This document shows positions 1 to 12,346 of a stretch of 64,000 nt of DNA, piece by piece. The DNA is from Nyssa sinensis (taxonomy: Eukaryota; Streptophyta; Magnoliopsida; Cornales; Nyssaceae): the NCBI GenBank assembly GCA_008638375.1, contig CM018049.1:1474001-1538000 (forward strand). The letters are read 5' to 3'. Both the position numbers and the translations under genes were made by a program. Numbering within the stretch: the first letter of the stretch is position 1; each line of letters opens with the position of its first letter. The notes beneath the pieces were generated by a model. The model was not told the origin of the DNA, did no database searches, and saw nothing but the letters and a program-made list of their open reading frames with translations.

Positions 1-155
1 CCATGAATGCGGCTGGGGCATTGGTCACCCCAAAAGGCATAACAAGAAACTCGTAATGTCCATACCATGTCCTGAATGTCATCTTCTAAATGTCAGTGGG
101 CCTGGCCTTCAGTTGATGATAACTGGACCTCAGGTCAATCTTCGAGAATACCTAA
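1..155 (-). pseudogene. gypsy-L pol fragment: reverse transcriptase palm
   Basis: Read on the minus strand this segment gives the RT stretch with [13 protein letters not shown] and, nearer base 1, [20 protein letters not shown], the conserved block before the catalytic FxDD box of Ty3/gypsy RTs. The FxDD box itself is beyond the window edge. It joins the RT piece at 3863..4049 once solo LTR 156..3862 and its target duplication are removed. No start codon belongs here, because this is an internal polyprotein piece of a dead element. Confidence 0.85.
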
Positions 156-1962
156 TGTCATGACCCAAAACCCACGCTATGCGGATTAGGGATCCGTGAC
201 CGGGTCTGCGACCCGTGGGCCGTTCCCCGTCAAAAGGATCTGAAATACTAAGTAAGGTTTTTAATAAAACATTTTATAGTCAACAGTAAATCTGGTAGTA
301 TAGTTAGGTCATCATTTATTACATGCCAAAAGAACATAAGTGTTTATAAGTACAGATCCTTCAAAAACACAACTAACAGGACCATGGTGACATGGAAGAT
401 ATTAAGACCTTCCAATATTTAATGTAATACAAAACTCGCCAAAAGAGCTACCAATGGCTAGCATGCGTTTAAACCTCCAGAGTGCTTGAGGGTTCTCTTA
501 CTTCCTGTTGTCTTGAAAAAAATAAGAGAGGGGTGAGCTAACAAAGCCCAGTACGTAATTTTCTAGCTTTAACATGGGTCAGGGTTAGTTCACAAGAATG
601 ATCTAAGAATAAGATAACAAATAGCCAATAGCCAAATGAGCAACAAGTATATATATAGCCAGTCTCCAAGATGTACAACAATGACCCGAGGGTCCAAGAA
701 GGCTTATCCCACAATATAATACAATGAAGTGATGATAAATCAAGCAAAATGGGATCTAGCCTATCATAATGGATCGCTGCCACAATAAAACGTTAGCAAA
801 TCAAAAGTATATCATGCTTGCAACAATATGATCATTCACAGGGTATAAAATAAGATCATCTAACAATGCCAAAACATCATTATCGAATTCCAACAAAACA
901 GATGCGTAAGCAAATAGGGCCCGGCATAACCCAAAATGCACATTCAGCTTCGCCCTTCTCTTGGGCTAATTGAAAAGCGTAAAAGCTCTTTCATCACAAG
1001 TCCCAAAGGACACAAATGACCCCAAAGGTCCTAAACGCCATCTGTGAGTAAGTGGGCCATTATGACTGAGCACAACCCCAACCACATGTAAAATGTCATG
1101 ATCAACAAAATATCTCATGGGATATATAATCATGTGTATAAGATTTCCATCAAAATGATACTTCACAGGATCATGACATTGCATACATGAAGGCATATCA
1201 TTGCCCAAGTATCAGCAATCAAGTTCACAATGATGTAGGCAAGAAAATCAAATCCAAGGTACGGACATAACCAATAATCATAAGTCGATTGGCTTCAAAA
1301 TGAAGAAATCAAGTTCAATAGGTAGTAATAGAGTACAAATTTGGCAGCATATGAGAATAAATGTGACTGGCTGGGAATAACCCATATTAAAGCATAGGAG
1401 TTACTTACCTCAAAAATAACTTTCAACAGTTTTACAAATTCAAGTCTCCTTCTCCTTTCCTTTGGATGTTCCTATAAATCATAAATTTAATTGTTATTAA
1501 CTCATCTTAATTATTTAGGTTGATGTTAACGTTCGTGATTTATTTTAACTCTCTTGGTATTATTTAATTATATTCTTAAGGTTGCTAAATTTAATACATC
1601 GGCCTTCAGAGTATTTTATTTGGGTAAACAGACTCCACCGTTGAGTTTGGAACATCTAAGAAAATAAATTTAGGCTTTCGCGGCTTCTTATTTAGCTTTG
1701 GGTACCCCTAAGGGCAAAATGGTAATTTCATGTTGTATATGACTTAATTTTTCAGAACCCAGGTTCTCAAAATGGATCTCACCATTAGGTCCAGAATGTC
1801 CGATATAAACAAATATACACTATTTGTTTAATTACTTTGGACATCGGGACATTTACCCATTTTTAAATAATTTAAATTAATTAATTTAATTTAATAATGT
1901 ATATATGATATATATATATATATATATATATTCGGTGCAGTTTATGTCGGGTAAGCAATGGC

Positions 1963-2056
1963 TGGCAGAGTGGTTGACTCACTAGGTTAAATGCCACCTC
2001 TCCATTTGGTCTTAGGTTTGATTCGGCGGAACAGCAGGTTTACCCCTTCTTTTTTT
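1963..2056 (+). other. tRNA-like A-box/B-box/T-run segment, antisense inside an LTR
   Basis: TGGCAGAGTGGT at 1963 matches the Pol III A-box consensus at all but the last base. GGTTTGATTCG at 2015 matches 9 of 11 positions of the B-box, 52 bp downstream. A T7 run follows at 2050..2056. It lies opposite to the LTR's own strand. The T-stem does not pair well, so it is not a functional tRNA gene. Confidence 0.45.
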
Positions 2057-3090
2057 CAAAGCATTCCCAGTCCAAACGGTGGACAGTGGGGTTATCCAAG
2101 GATAAGTTATACTCGTTCCAAACAGGGGCATTAAATACGGGGCAACACTTGTAACCAAACACTCTAGACCCCCTTAAATTTTAAAATCCATTACACGAAA
2201 CGATGTCATCCCATTAATGTGTTGGCTTGCTTACAAGCCAACAGTGTCCGATTTTAACACATTGGGTCTGATCGAGTCAGGCGAGTTGACTCAATTGACT
2301 CGTCGTCTTCTCCATCGCGTAAGGCTATTGTTGCCCTAATACCAGATTTCAATCTTTTCAATTTCGTGGCTTTTTAGGATGCCCCTTCTTTCTATTTTGA
2401 ATGGTATCGATTACTGAGGGTCTAGGCAGCATTTTGCCATTCGTCTTAGGGCTCGAGTCAAGCCCTAGGAGCCATGGTGAAGTGGATAGCCTCAGGCTGC
2501 AACTGCTTCGTAAATGGTCATTTCTTCACCATTCCATGCGAGGTTTGGCTCATTTTGACAGTCATAGCAAGGGGATTCGATCCTCATTCTAAAAACAGGG
2601 AATAGGGGTCTATTTTAGAAGTTGGGTTCTAAACCCATGACCTGCAAGTCAATTTTTAGTGGTCTTCCCTTGAGGGTTTAGGTCGCGTCCTAAGGTTTTT
2701 GGAATGCTAAAAGGGTCTATTTCAGGTTTAAACTGTCAAAACCAAGTTTCATGAAGGTTGCCTCAAACTTGCTACATGAGAGGTCTGTCCATGGCGGTCT
2801 CCCATGGATTTTGCCCTTCAAGCCCCCTAGGCCCTCCCAATTTGCTTATAAAACATCCCTTAATGTCAATTTAATACTTGCATGCAACTATAAGGTTCAA
2901 ATGGAACTGAAACAGTGCCAAAAATTCAAAAAGGAAGGAAAAATAAAAATAGTTTTATACCTTATACCGTGGTGGTTCCTCCTTCAATCATGGCTCAATT
3001 CTGACCTCAAAGCTCTTTAGATCAGCTCAACTCCCTTCCTTTTTTGTGCACCTCCGAGTGGTCATACATACACAAGCATGCACACATACA

Positions 3091-3092
<2 letters not shown>

Positions 3093-3137
<45 letters not shown>
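3093..3137. repeat. (TC)n microsatellite
   Basis: An almost pure TC dinucleotide run inside solo LTR 156..3862. Similar runs occur at comparable LTR positions near 22551 and 30220. Confidence 0.95.
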
Positions 3138-3140
<3 letters not shown>

Positions 3141-3862
3141 TTCACAACACTCATGCACACACACTATTGAGTTTCACACACTCATGGTCTGTACACAACA
3201 CACACACTTGAACAATTTTTGAGATGGCTGACCACATATATAATTGCACACCTATATATATATATATATATATATAAATATGCATATATGTATACACTCC
3301 AAGGGTTCAGTTGTGATGATGAGTGCTGGGCTAACAGGATAATGAGGGCTGAGATATAGGGTGATGTGGGCTGAGGTGTTGCATGAATGGCCATTGGCCA
3401 ATTTGGGAGGTGGGCTTAGGCATTTTAGGTTTATATACAATTCTATTGTACAATTAAGCACAAAAGTGCTGACAGCCCACTTGGCTTATTTTTGGGTACT
3501 TAGAATCTTGCCCCACTTGGTCAAGGTTTCAAATTACCTTGGCCTCACTTTTGGCATTTGTTTTCCTTATTTTGGGCTTATGCCTTGTTTGGCTGGCGTA
3601 GATTTCTATTTTGGCTATTTCCTTAATATTTCCTTTTTTATTGCTCTCTTTACGAAACGGTTTCTTTTGGTCACTCCCCATTTAGGTTAGCTTCGATGTT
3701 AAAGGCCTTGTGCCATTTTTTATCTCATTGTGTTTTTCGTAGTTAACTAATTCAAGTTTTGACAATGTTAAAATTGGGCTTAAATAGCTAAATCACTACA
3801 TTAGATTCCCAAAAGACTTCATTACATTGATTAAGCAGTAGAATTAAATTCGGGGTGTTACA

Positions 3863-4886
3863 CCTGAGCCCCTATCAACTGGTCGAACAAATCATCTATT
3901 CTAGGCAGTGGATATCTGTTCTTGATGGTAACCTTGTTCAACTCACGGTAGTCAATACACAGCCTCACGGTTTCATATTCCTTCTTAACGAACAATATAG
4001 GTGCACCCCATGGTGACGAGTTGGGTCGTATAAAACCCTTGTCTAACAATTCCTATAACTGGAACTTCAGCTCCTTCAGTTCCGCTTGTGCCATCCTGAA
4101 AGGTGTCTTGGATATCGGTGTAGTGCCTGGCAATATGTCAATGCAAAACTCAATTTCCTTATCTATGGGCATCCTTGGAAGATCATCCAGAAATACCTCG
4201 GAGAATTCCCTAGCAATGGAATCTTCCCTACCTCAGGCTGCTGAGAATTAGTGTCTTGGACACTACATAAGAAACCGTGGCATCCCTTACGAAACAGACG
4301 CCTAGCCTAGATCGAGGAAACAAAGTAGGGTAGGGAAGCCACCCCTATCCCCTCAAAATCAACAGTCGGAAATCTAGGGTTCCGTATGAGAACTTGTTTG
4401 GCCACTACAGTTTATCGTAACATGGTTTGCGGCCAACTAGTCCATTGCAAAGATAACATCAAACCCACAAATTCCCAATGGTATAAGGTTAGCAAAGAAA
4501 TGTGTATCCCCAATCTGTATCCCACAATTCCTATACATGGTATCCCCCAACAATGATTTCCCCGATGGTATAGAAACATTCAGTAAATATCCTAGGGGTT
4601 CTATCACTATGTTCAATCTAGCAGCATATGTAGGGGATATAAATGAATGTGTGGATCCAGTGTCAAATAAAACATGGGCAGGCTGTGAGCAGACTAAAAG
4701 AGTACCTGCAACTACAGAAGTTATAGCATGCACATCTCCTAGTAAGATGGAGAAAACCCGTCCGGCCTGCCGCTGGACATTCCTTTACCCATTTCTATGG
4801 GTTTGGGGTCTAGATGCTGCTACTATGGGTATTGGTGCTCTAACCGAGGTAGTGCTTGTCGTGGCCTGGCCCTTTTAAGGGCATTC
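3863..4886 (-). pseudogene. gypsy-L pol fragment: aspartic protease and N-terminal reverse transcriptase
   Basis: The minus strand encodes a retropepsin-like block (about 4733 to 4437) with an intact active site FDTGSTHSFIS, followed by LGYLLNVSIPSG and, further on, FDVIF. After several stop codons comes the RT entry region (about 4230 to 3863) with [34 protein letters not shown] and [13 protein letters not shown]. These are hallmark gypsy RT motifs. Just upstream, at 4886 to 4840, is the tail of the gag zinc knuckle. The protease active site is preserved here, but stops between protease and RT break the polyprotein. Confidence 0.9.
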
Positions 4887-7800
4887 TGTCACGACCCGAA
4901 ACCCACCCTCTACGGATTACCGAATCGCGACCGCCGCCCCGAGACCCGAAGGCCCCGAGACAAGGCTCGCATCTGCAGCGGTATCGAATAAATGTGCAAC
5001 ATACATTTTGCGGAAGCGTGAAAAACTTTTTCTTTTCTTTTCTCATTTTTAAATTATGCACATCCGTCCGGTACTGCCGCTCCATACATAGCATACATGG
5101 TTACACATTCAGAGTATAATGAAAACTTAAAGACTTCATACATTCATACAATACATATTCGATTGCCCTGAGGGCTTATTACATATTCTTACATTGTCTA
5201 TTAATACAAAACGTACTATTAGTGTTCATAGGTTTTTCAAAAGAAACTACTTAACATATCCTTCCAAAAAGACAGCTAGACTCATCGTCGTCGTCCTTAA
5301 GACCCTGTCTGCTGCATCACCTGAAAGGGGGGTCCGAACAAAGTCCGGGTAAGCTAATCTAAGCTTGTGAGCAATTCCAGTATTCGTCATGGGGTTTTCA
5401 ATTAGCAGTGGTTTAGTACATAAGAGTTTGTAAAATAGTCACCGCCAATTGTTCGTATACTTGAATACAGAATATATGCATTCCTTAAAACATGTAGCTT
5501 TGAAACATTTAAAGTATTCAAGCTAAACTTATATATATGAACTTTAAAACATATAACATATCATGTATTTCTTAAATAGAGTATATAAAACTCAAACATA
5601 TGCATATTGAAAATGAGAGTAAAAAACCTGCTTCCATTTTCAAATCATTTGTCATCTTATCACTTCCGTTAGTGGAATCCGTTTCGAACCGGACTCCCAT
5701 TTTACTTATAAATAGAGATATCTCATGCCTGGGGGATTAGATCCTGCTATCTGGCATTTTACAGGGCAATTGAGTTTCGTAAAACCCAAAATCCTGCCTA
5801 TTTTACAGGGCAACTGAAAACTCAGAATCCTGTCTAAGTGCTTATGCACCATTCATCTTGCATTTTAAAATACATTTAACATATGAGTATATTAACATAG
5901 ATTATTCTTGTGAGTACTTTAAAACATAACATTCATATACTTGAAATAAGCAAATTCAGAATATCTAACAATAATTGCATTTTAACTAGACATGCTGAAA
6001 AGTATTTGAAGGAAAAACTGTTGCAGAAACCAATCACTGAGCATGTCACAATGGGGTTATAAAACAGAACAATTAAAAACTGAATCATGTAAACACTGAA
6101 TTTGAAATTTCAAACATTTCATATCTTTGCATTTAAAACTTTTTTTAAATCCATGGAGTTAAATCTCCACTTCAAACACAGGGTTACTCACCTCGTACTT
6201 CTGGTTTTCGATCTATTTAGTCGCCTTTCCCTTGGCTTCCTTCAACCTGTGAAGCCATTCTTGCAGCGTTTCGGTGTCCTCCTGTTTCTTAATCTTTTTC
6301 GCTGCTAGTTGCTCCTTAGTTATAGTCTTGTAAATGAAGGGGCAAACGCTGCACACTTCGTTTGTTTTGGCAATCCGAATATATTTCTGAACTATCTGGA
6401 GTTGTTTTTCTAGCTTCTCCCGGAAAACTTTCTGTTTCGGATCATTTGCTATTTGTGCCCTTGTCATCATTGGGGGAACTTCTCGTTCTTGATTCATTTT
6501 TGTGTCTATTAAATTCTCTGTTTAAAACACAATTTAACGTGTCAAGAAAACAGATTTCTACAATCATATTCTTCTGGGAGTTCCATTAACTTTAATTTAA
6601 AGTTATTTATTTGACATGTTTACGTGTCGTGTCTTTTCGTATTTCATTTCTCGTACTTGCCTCAGTTTAGTTCTTTGGCAATATTTCAGTTCATAGTCAT
6701 CTAACAGATGCTATTCATCAAATTTTATGTCTTTTTATTTTAGACATTTCTTTTGGTCAAATAGACTCTACCATTGAGTCCAGAGTGTCGAAGAAAGTCG
6801 GTTTAGGCTTTCCTAACATTTAATTCGGACTGTTATATGTAAAAGGGTAAAATGGTCATTTATCGTTTTACGTGTCATATTTTTCTGTACTTCGTTTCGT
6901 AATTTGGACTCCATTTTTGAGTCCTGGGATGTCAAAGAAAGTTAATTTAGACCTTCCCTGATTTCATTTTGGCTTTAGAGGTACTAGGGGTATTTTGGTC
7001 TTTTTACCCCTTTACGTGTCCTTATTTTTCGGGACCCCATTTCGTGTTGTGGACCTCACCATTGGACTCAGAAGGTCCTAAGATAGTAAGAATACACTAA
7101 TAACTTGTTAATTTTTGGTCAAGGTCACACGTTTTTGGAGTGTTCGTACGGTCTAGTTAAGGTTCCAACCAACCAAATTGGGTTTTGGAGAACTTGGTTC
7201 AGACCTGCTTCAAGCAAGGTCTTCAATGGCGGATGCTTCTGGGTCTTGTGTTTTAAGGTGTTTTCAAGGCTTCCTCTCATGTTTAAAACACTTCTAAACA
7301 TATATATAACATATCCTACGTATATAAACAACTTAAAACAGTTCCTATCAATCAAAATTTTAGAGAGAGAAAATGATAACTTGAACATTTCTCACCTTTT
7401 TGGTCGTGGGTTCTAGGTCTTTTCTCTTTGATTTTCTTCCTCTTCTTCTCCTTCAGTTCCTTAGCTTTTCTTTTCTTACAAAAAAAGCATGCAATGCATG
7501 TTTGTTCCTTTTAAAGAAAAAAGAACCGACCTCTCTCTCTCCTCTACTCTCTCTCTCTCCGTTCTCTCTCTCTTCTTTCTGATTTCATAGCCCTACATAG
7601 CTCTCCCATCTCATAAATTTTACTTTTTCTCTTTTCTACTTTGCATTTAATTTTGGCAAGATATTTATACATATATATACATATACACATATATACAAGA
7701 CACACACACACACACCAGCCGACACACACACACCATTCACACACTGTTCACACTTTTTCACATTTTACTTTTTACATTTTACATATATCATTTAATTAAT

Positions 7801-7937
7801 ACATATATATATACATTTCTTATACTTAATTACTTAATTAATTAATTTAATAATTAATTAATTATATATATATATATAATTTTCTTTTCCTCGTAATACG
7901 TGTCATGTGACCCGGTATCCCGGGTCGGGATATTACA
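4887..7937 (-). repeat. Solo LTR, 3051 bp, inserted in the gypsy-L zinc knuckle
   Basis: Starts TGTCACGACCCGAAACCC and ends GGGATATTACA on the plus strand, flanked by perfect target duplications CATTC (4882..4886 and 7938..7942). Removing it rejoins the zinc-knuckle codons in frame. The LTR holds at least three diverged copies of a block of about 130 bp near 6760..7090 (a 'gactctaccattgagtcc'-type motif) that recurs in all the gypsy LTRs here. Pyrimidine-rich and CA/TA-rich simple repeats lie at 7510..7740. There is no PBS, PPT or coding region. Confidence 0.9.
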
Positions 7938-8014
7938 CATTCCCTCACAAAATGTCCTTCCTGGCCATAATAGTAGCAAGTGTGGCTATCTTTGAGGCAT
8001 TGGCCCCTGTGTAT
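7938..8014 (-). pseudogene. gypsy-L gag fragment: zinc knuckle
   Basis: The minus strand gives QCLKDSHTCYYYGQEGHFV followed by REC, a retroviral-type CCHC knuckle in which the second cysteine is now tyrosine. The preceding knuckle half (CPHCEKVH) lies at 11324..11360, beyond solo LTR 8015..11323. The right flank is the target duplication of solo LTR 4887..7937. Confidence 0.85.
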
Positions 8015-8599
8015 TGATGAGAATGCAAAATGTCATATTTTTCTCCCTTAATGTTTAGTCTTTTATACTTATTTGGTACTTAAATGTACTCATTATCCTT
8101 ATATTTTAATTTAGGATGCAAATGAAGGCGCTAAGTGCAAAACGAAGCTAATTGGGTGATTTTGGATAGTTTCAACTATGCTTCGTAATCTGGGCATAAC
8201 ACTCTCATCTGAGCTCCAATTAAAATGGTTAAAGATGCTTTAGAAAGCCAAGAAAACGTTCTACAACTTTCATATTTGGTGTTTTGCGAGATTTTAGCTT
8301 AATCAAGGTCGAAACAGGGCTTGACGTTTCTGCACCTACAGTGCTGACGTTTTTAGCTACACAAAATTCTAATGCGCAGGTCCACGCAATTTATTTTTGG
8401 AAGTTGTGCATGAAAATTTCAGCTGAAAATACCAATTTTCTAGTTATATTAGGACTTTATTCTATTTTTAATATTTTCCTTAATTAGTTAGATTTGGGTT
8501 TTTTTATTTTAGGATAATATTTAGAATATCTTTAGGAGTTCTAGTAGGTTTCTAACACTGAATTAATGTGTGAAAAGAGGAGGAGATCAGATTGGATGT

Positions 8600-8600
8600 A

Positions 8601-8655
<55 letters not shown>
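8600..8655. repeat. (TC)n microsatellite
   Basis: A near-pure TC run with a few TTT interruptions, within the TGATGAG-type LTR. Confidence 0.9.
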
Positions 8656-9305
8656 TCCCTCTTCTCTAATTTTCTCTTTCAAGTTTTCATGACCCTGCGT
8701 GGCTAAATTTTTATAATTGGTCGAAGCAAACGGAAGCCTCAGAATCAATAAAACTGTGAGATTTAATTTATTTTTATTGTTCAATTTATGCTTTGAGTAT
8801 CGAACGTTCTTCTGTACTTATTTCATGATTGTCTCATTTAATTACTAGGAGGCCTACTAGTTTATTATTCGTTGCAATCTACTGCTAGGTTAGATATCAA
8901 ATATGTAATTGTTTGATCCCTCTAATTTGTGAAGCAACTAAGATTTAATGATTTTCTGCGTCAGAAATTACTAGATCTTAGAAAGAACGCTTGACTAAAT
9001 TAAATACAACCGCTTGTGCTTGTGTTGTTTAGCTTCATCGATCTCTCTAATTCTTAAGGCTACTACTAGATTAAACCTTTAATGCTTGTCTTGGGTTGTT
9101 TAGTAGTTAGGGTTAATTAGATCGCTTGTTTTCTAATTAACTATGACTAAGGAGAGATAGGAAAATAGTTCCAACGGTAAATATTCAAAGGGTGAATTGA
9201 TATATACTTGCATCAATGATCATTTCTAAAATTCCGATGGTGGATGTTGACTTAGACCAATACTTGCTCTTTTGATTGAATTTGATACTTTAATTTAAAT
9301 TGTTT

Positions 9306-11138
9306 TGATTACGCCCAAAGAATAATGCGGAAGTTGTAGTGTAGCTTTGGGGTGTCGATTCCACAGGGAGACAAGATTAAAAGAATAATAAACAGAATTT
9401 CTGGAACTAAAGAAAAAATATTAAATGATTCACGAGAAAATAAAAATATAAACAGTGATTTTTGAATGTAAATTAAAAATTAAACAATTTGATTAATGGA
9501 AGAAAATACTCAAATTTAACGAACAGTGGAATGTCGGGAATCCCTTGCACATATTTGGTATTTTAATTATTTTTAAATCACTAATAATTCAATTGAGAAA
9601 TTAAATCCCAAAAATCTCAATCGGAAGATATACAATTATGAACCACAATTAAACTGAAAATAATCCTTTGAAAAATCATTCAACTACTTTTAAATCACAC
9701 AAGTTATTATTCACATTAAAAAAAAACCCAACGACGACAATATACCCAATAAGCAATATTGCAGCAGAGAATTGAATCAATATAAATAAGTAATTGTTCC
9801 AAAAATAATCAAAACATGAATCCATTCGATAGAAAAAGCATGACTGAATCTATAAACAGACTAAACCCTTTAATTATTCGGAGAATAAAATTCAACAATT
9901 AATTATGAATGATCATCAAAGAATTTAACAAGTGAAAACTACGTACAGGAATTAAAAATAAATTAAAACAACCATTTATGGTGCAAGTTAATCCCTAACC
10001 CCACTTGAAAATTTAGTTACCATGTACAGAACGGGCAACGTAAATTTTATAAAGAAGAAATGAACCATGGCGCGACTGCAAAGAATTTTCTGTTCTGCCG
10101 TCGCCCGTCGTACGCCAGCCGCACCTCTGTATTTTTTCTATTCTCTCTCCATTTTTCCGCAGCTTCTGTTTATCTCCCCTTAATTTTTCCTGCGCCTCCA
10201 GTTGAACCCTACACGCCACAGCCCTTTTTGAACCAAAATTATCTGCTCCCTAATGCCTTGCGCCAGGCCCCACATTAGCCCACTACGCGCCGCACCTTAG
10301 CGCCCAACGCAAGCCCATTTGGCTTCAAAAAAACCATACCTCAAGTCTGCCCAGCTGATGGGCCCCATTGCATGCCGCACGAACTGCTCCTTGGCTTGAT
10401 TCAGCGCCCCAAGCCCATAGCCAGCCGTACAAGCCTGTTGGCTCTTTTTCTTTCTTTCTTTTGTTTTGTCTTTTGAACCTTTTGACTGTTCAAACTCTAC
10501 TCTTTTGTCTATTTCTTCTTCTCTTCATCTCCTGTTCTGCTTTTCTTCCGTTTCTTTTCTTTTTTTTTTCTTTTATTCCTTTCTCTTTCCCGCGCACAGC
10601 CAGCAGCTGCCACCTTTAGACCCATTTTTCTATTAGATAACGACTGAATTTTGATTCAGAATCTTCATGGAAGTTGTAGCCCTAGATGAATAGATAATTT
10701 TAGGCTACAAAATCACCTGATTTGGATTTCGGAAGCTCAAGTTATGACTCCTTGAAGTTGGCTGGTCGGACAGGTTCGGAGCAGCTTTCTAGGCCTGTCT
10801 TTGAAATAACGTTTGGAGGCTCAAACGAACTCAGATTTTTGCAAACTACACCTTTCTAAAAAGCTTAAGACGTGCTCTAAAGACTTCATGAAGACTACTT
10901 TCTCATTCTAAAACTCTAACGCCATCCAAATCTCAATTGAATCTCCATAGATCGAATCTACCTAAAAGCTGAAAATTACACAATATACTCCATAGCTCTT
11001 CTTTGACCTTTAAGGCTTCCCTCACTATAAATAGAAGTTAAATTAAATAATATCAATTATATCCCAACATTTGTACTCATATTTTAGCAATTTAATCTAA
11101 TAATAGAGTATTTAGAGTGCGCTTTTGCGCACTCATCA
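9306..11138 (-). repeat. Solo LTR, 1833 bp, nested in LTR 8015..11323
   Basis: On the plus strand it runs from TGATTACGCCCAAAG to GCGCACTCATCA, so on its own strand it starts TGATGAGTGCGC and ends GGGCGTAATCA. Flanks are TGTTT (9301..9305) and TGTTC (11139..11143), a target duplication with one transition. The text near its 3' end (ggtgtcgattccacaggg on the plus strand) is typical of plant LTR ends close to the primer site. Its start resembles the start of the LTR it sits in, but in opposite orientation. No coding region. Confidence 0.75.
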
Positions 11139-11323
11139 TGTTCCTTAGTTGTTTTTTTTTAAATTATTTTCGTTATACTCAAACCCCCCCATCCTTGTTC
11201 ACATAGCATAAAATTTGGCTAGATACTCTCCGTGGGAACGATCCTTACTCCACTACTACATATATTTTTAGGAATTTAGGTTTTATTTTTTTTATTTTTT
11301 TGGTTGCCTGCAATAGCACACCA

Positions 11324-12190
11324 TGTACCTTCTCGCAGTGGGGGCATTTCGTTACGTCCCCTCTAATGTTGCTCTGCCTCCTCTAACTGGGCCCTGTCGC
11401 TTGTGATCCAGCTCCAGGTCTAGTAAATGTGGACCCTTATCCAGAGGAAGAAGGCCCTTGCCTCCTATTCTGACTACCTCTTAACCTTTGATTCCTTTGC
11501 CTCTTGGCGAACTCTTCACCACTCCTCTTTATAATCCGTGCAGTCTCTATCACCTCATCATAAGTGGTTAACCGCTGGGGTTTAAGTCTATCCTCGATAG
11601 ACCACCGTAGCCCTTCCTCGAACTTTCGAGCTTTCAAATCCTCACTGTTGATGACGTTCGAAACGAATCTAACCAACTCAGTAAATGTGGCCTCATATTG
11701 CTCTATCGTCATCCTTCCCTGTTGTAGCACCATAAACTTAGCAACCTTCTGGTTCCGTACTGCCTAAGGGAAGTACTTCTTGTTGAAGACCGTAATGAAT
11801 CGCTACCTGTCCATGCCTAGCTCCTTGGCCTACTCTACAATCCACCACTTGTGCGTCACCCCTTTGAGCATATGTGTGGCGTATGCCACCTTTTGGACCT
11901 CAGTACATGTTAGGATATCGTAAATCCTGTTCATCTCCAATTAACACTCCTCAGCTATAGTGGCTCCTCTAGTAACCATCGAATGTCGAGTGTCTCACCT
12001 TCTGAAACCGCTCATATAGAAATGTGGAGTCTCTCTCGTTTCCCTAACGGCCACCTATGTTGACAGGCCGCTCCTGTCGTACTAGCCGAATCGTATTGGC
12101 CTGAACCCGTGGTAGAGACTCGATGACACTCTCCATCAGTCTCTCTAACCGATCTATAGGTAACGGATTGTTCCTCAAGTTAACCATGTC
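11324..12190 (-). pseudogene. gypsy-L gag (capsid/nucleocapsid), decayed
   Basis: Minus-strand reading from about 12190 gives a gag N-terminus (PIDRLERLMESVIESLP), then stops and frameshifts. A clean stretch of 98 codons follows at 11733 to 11437, with MTIEQYEATFTELVRF, KFEEGLRWSIEDRLKP, a segment ending SGEEFAKRQRNQ, and a basic tail. The first zinc-knuckle half, CPHCEKVH, lies at about 11360 to 11330. This is the retrotransposon gag domain of the Ty3/gypsy class, which forms the capsid of the intracellular particle. It parallels the gag of gypsy-M (16860) and gypsy-R (57570), with the same order of motifs. Confidence 0.85.
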
Positions 12191-12331
12191 TGTAAAGATA
12201 ACTAGTAAGATGTCCAGTCAATGTATAAGAAAATAGTCAATGATCGCAAGAAATATATTTAAAGAAACATCAGTTTTATCTATCGATTCTAGTTCTAGTC
12301 CTATCTCCCATGACTCACAATCGAACCTATA

Positions 12332-12343
12332 GCTCTGATACCA
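12332..12343 (-). other. Primer binding site of gypsy-L
   Basis: Reads TGGTATCAGAGC on the minus strand, the common plant PBS complementary to the 3' end of initiator tRNA-Met. It lies 3 bp inside the LTR end at 12347. Confidence 0.9.
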
Positions 12344-12346
12344 AGC

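Larger units (their letters stand above)
156..3862 (-). repeat. Solo LTR, 3707 bp, inserted in the gypsy-L RT region
   Basis: The plus strand starts TGTCATGACCC and ends GGGGTGTTACA, so the LTR lies on the minus strand. Flanking 5-mers are CCTAA (151..155) and CCTGA (3863..3867), a target duplication with one transition. No internal region, primer site or second LTR is present. The minus-strand start (TGTAACACCCCGAATTTAAT) matches the start of the gypsy-R 5' LTR at 47107, and the body matches it through to its 3' half, so both belong to one family. It contains a (TA)n tract near 1907..1931, a (TC)n tract at 3093..3137 and a tRNA-like segment near 1963. No gene is visible. Confidence 0.85.
8015..11323 (+). 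repeat. Solo LTR of a second LTR family (TGATGAG type), itself interrupted
   Basis: Starts TGATGAGAATGCAAAATG and ends AATAGCACACCA. Flanks are TGTAT (8010..8014) and TGTAC (11324..11328), a target duplication with one C/T difference. The host coding sequence on either side is the gypsy-L zinc knuckle. After removing the inner LTR 9306..11138 and its duplicated 5-mer, the outer LTR is about 1.47 kb. The ends and the conserved text before the 3' end (cgtgggaacgatcc) resemble LTRs of the Tat/Ogre/Athila branch; this is from memory of the style and not a database match. It contains a (TC)n tract at 8600..8655. No coding region. Confidence 0.75.
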
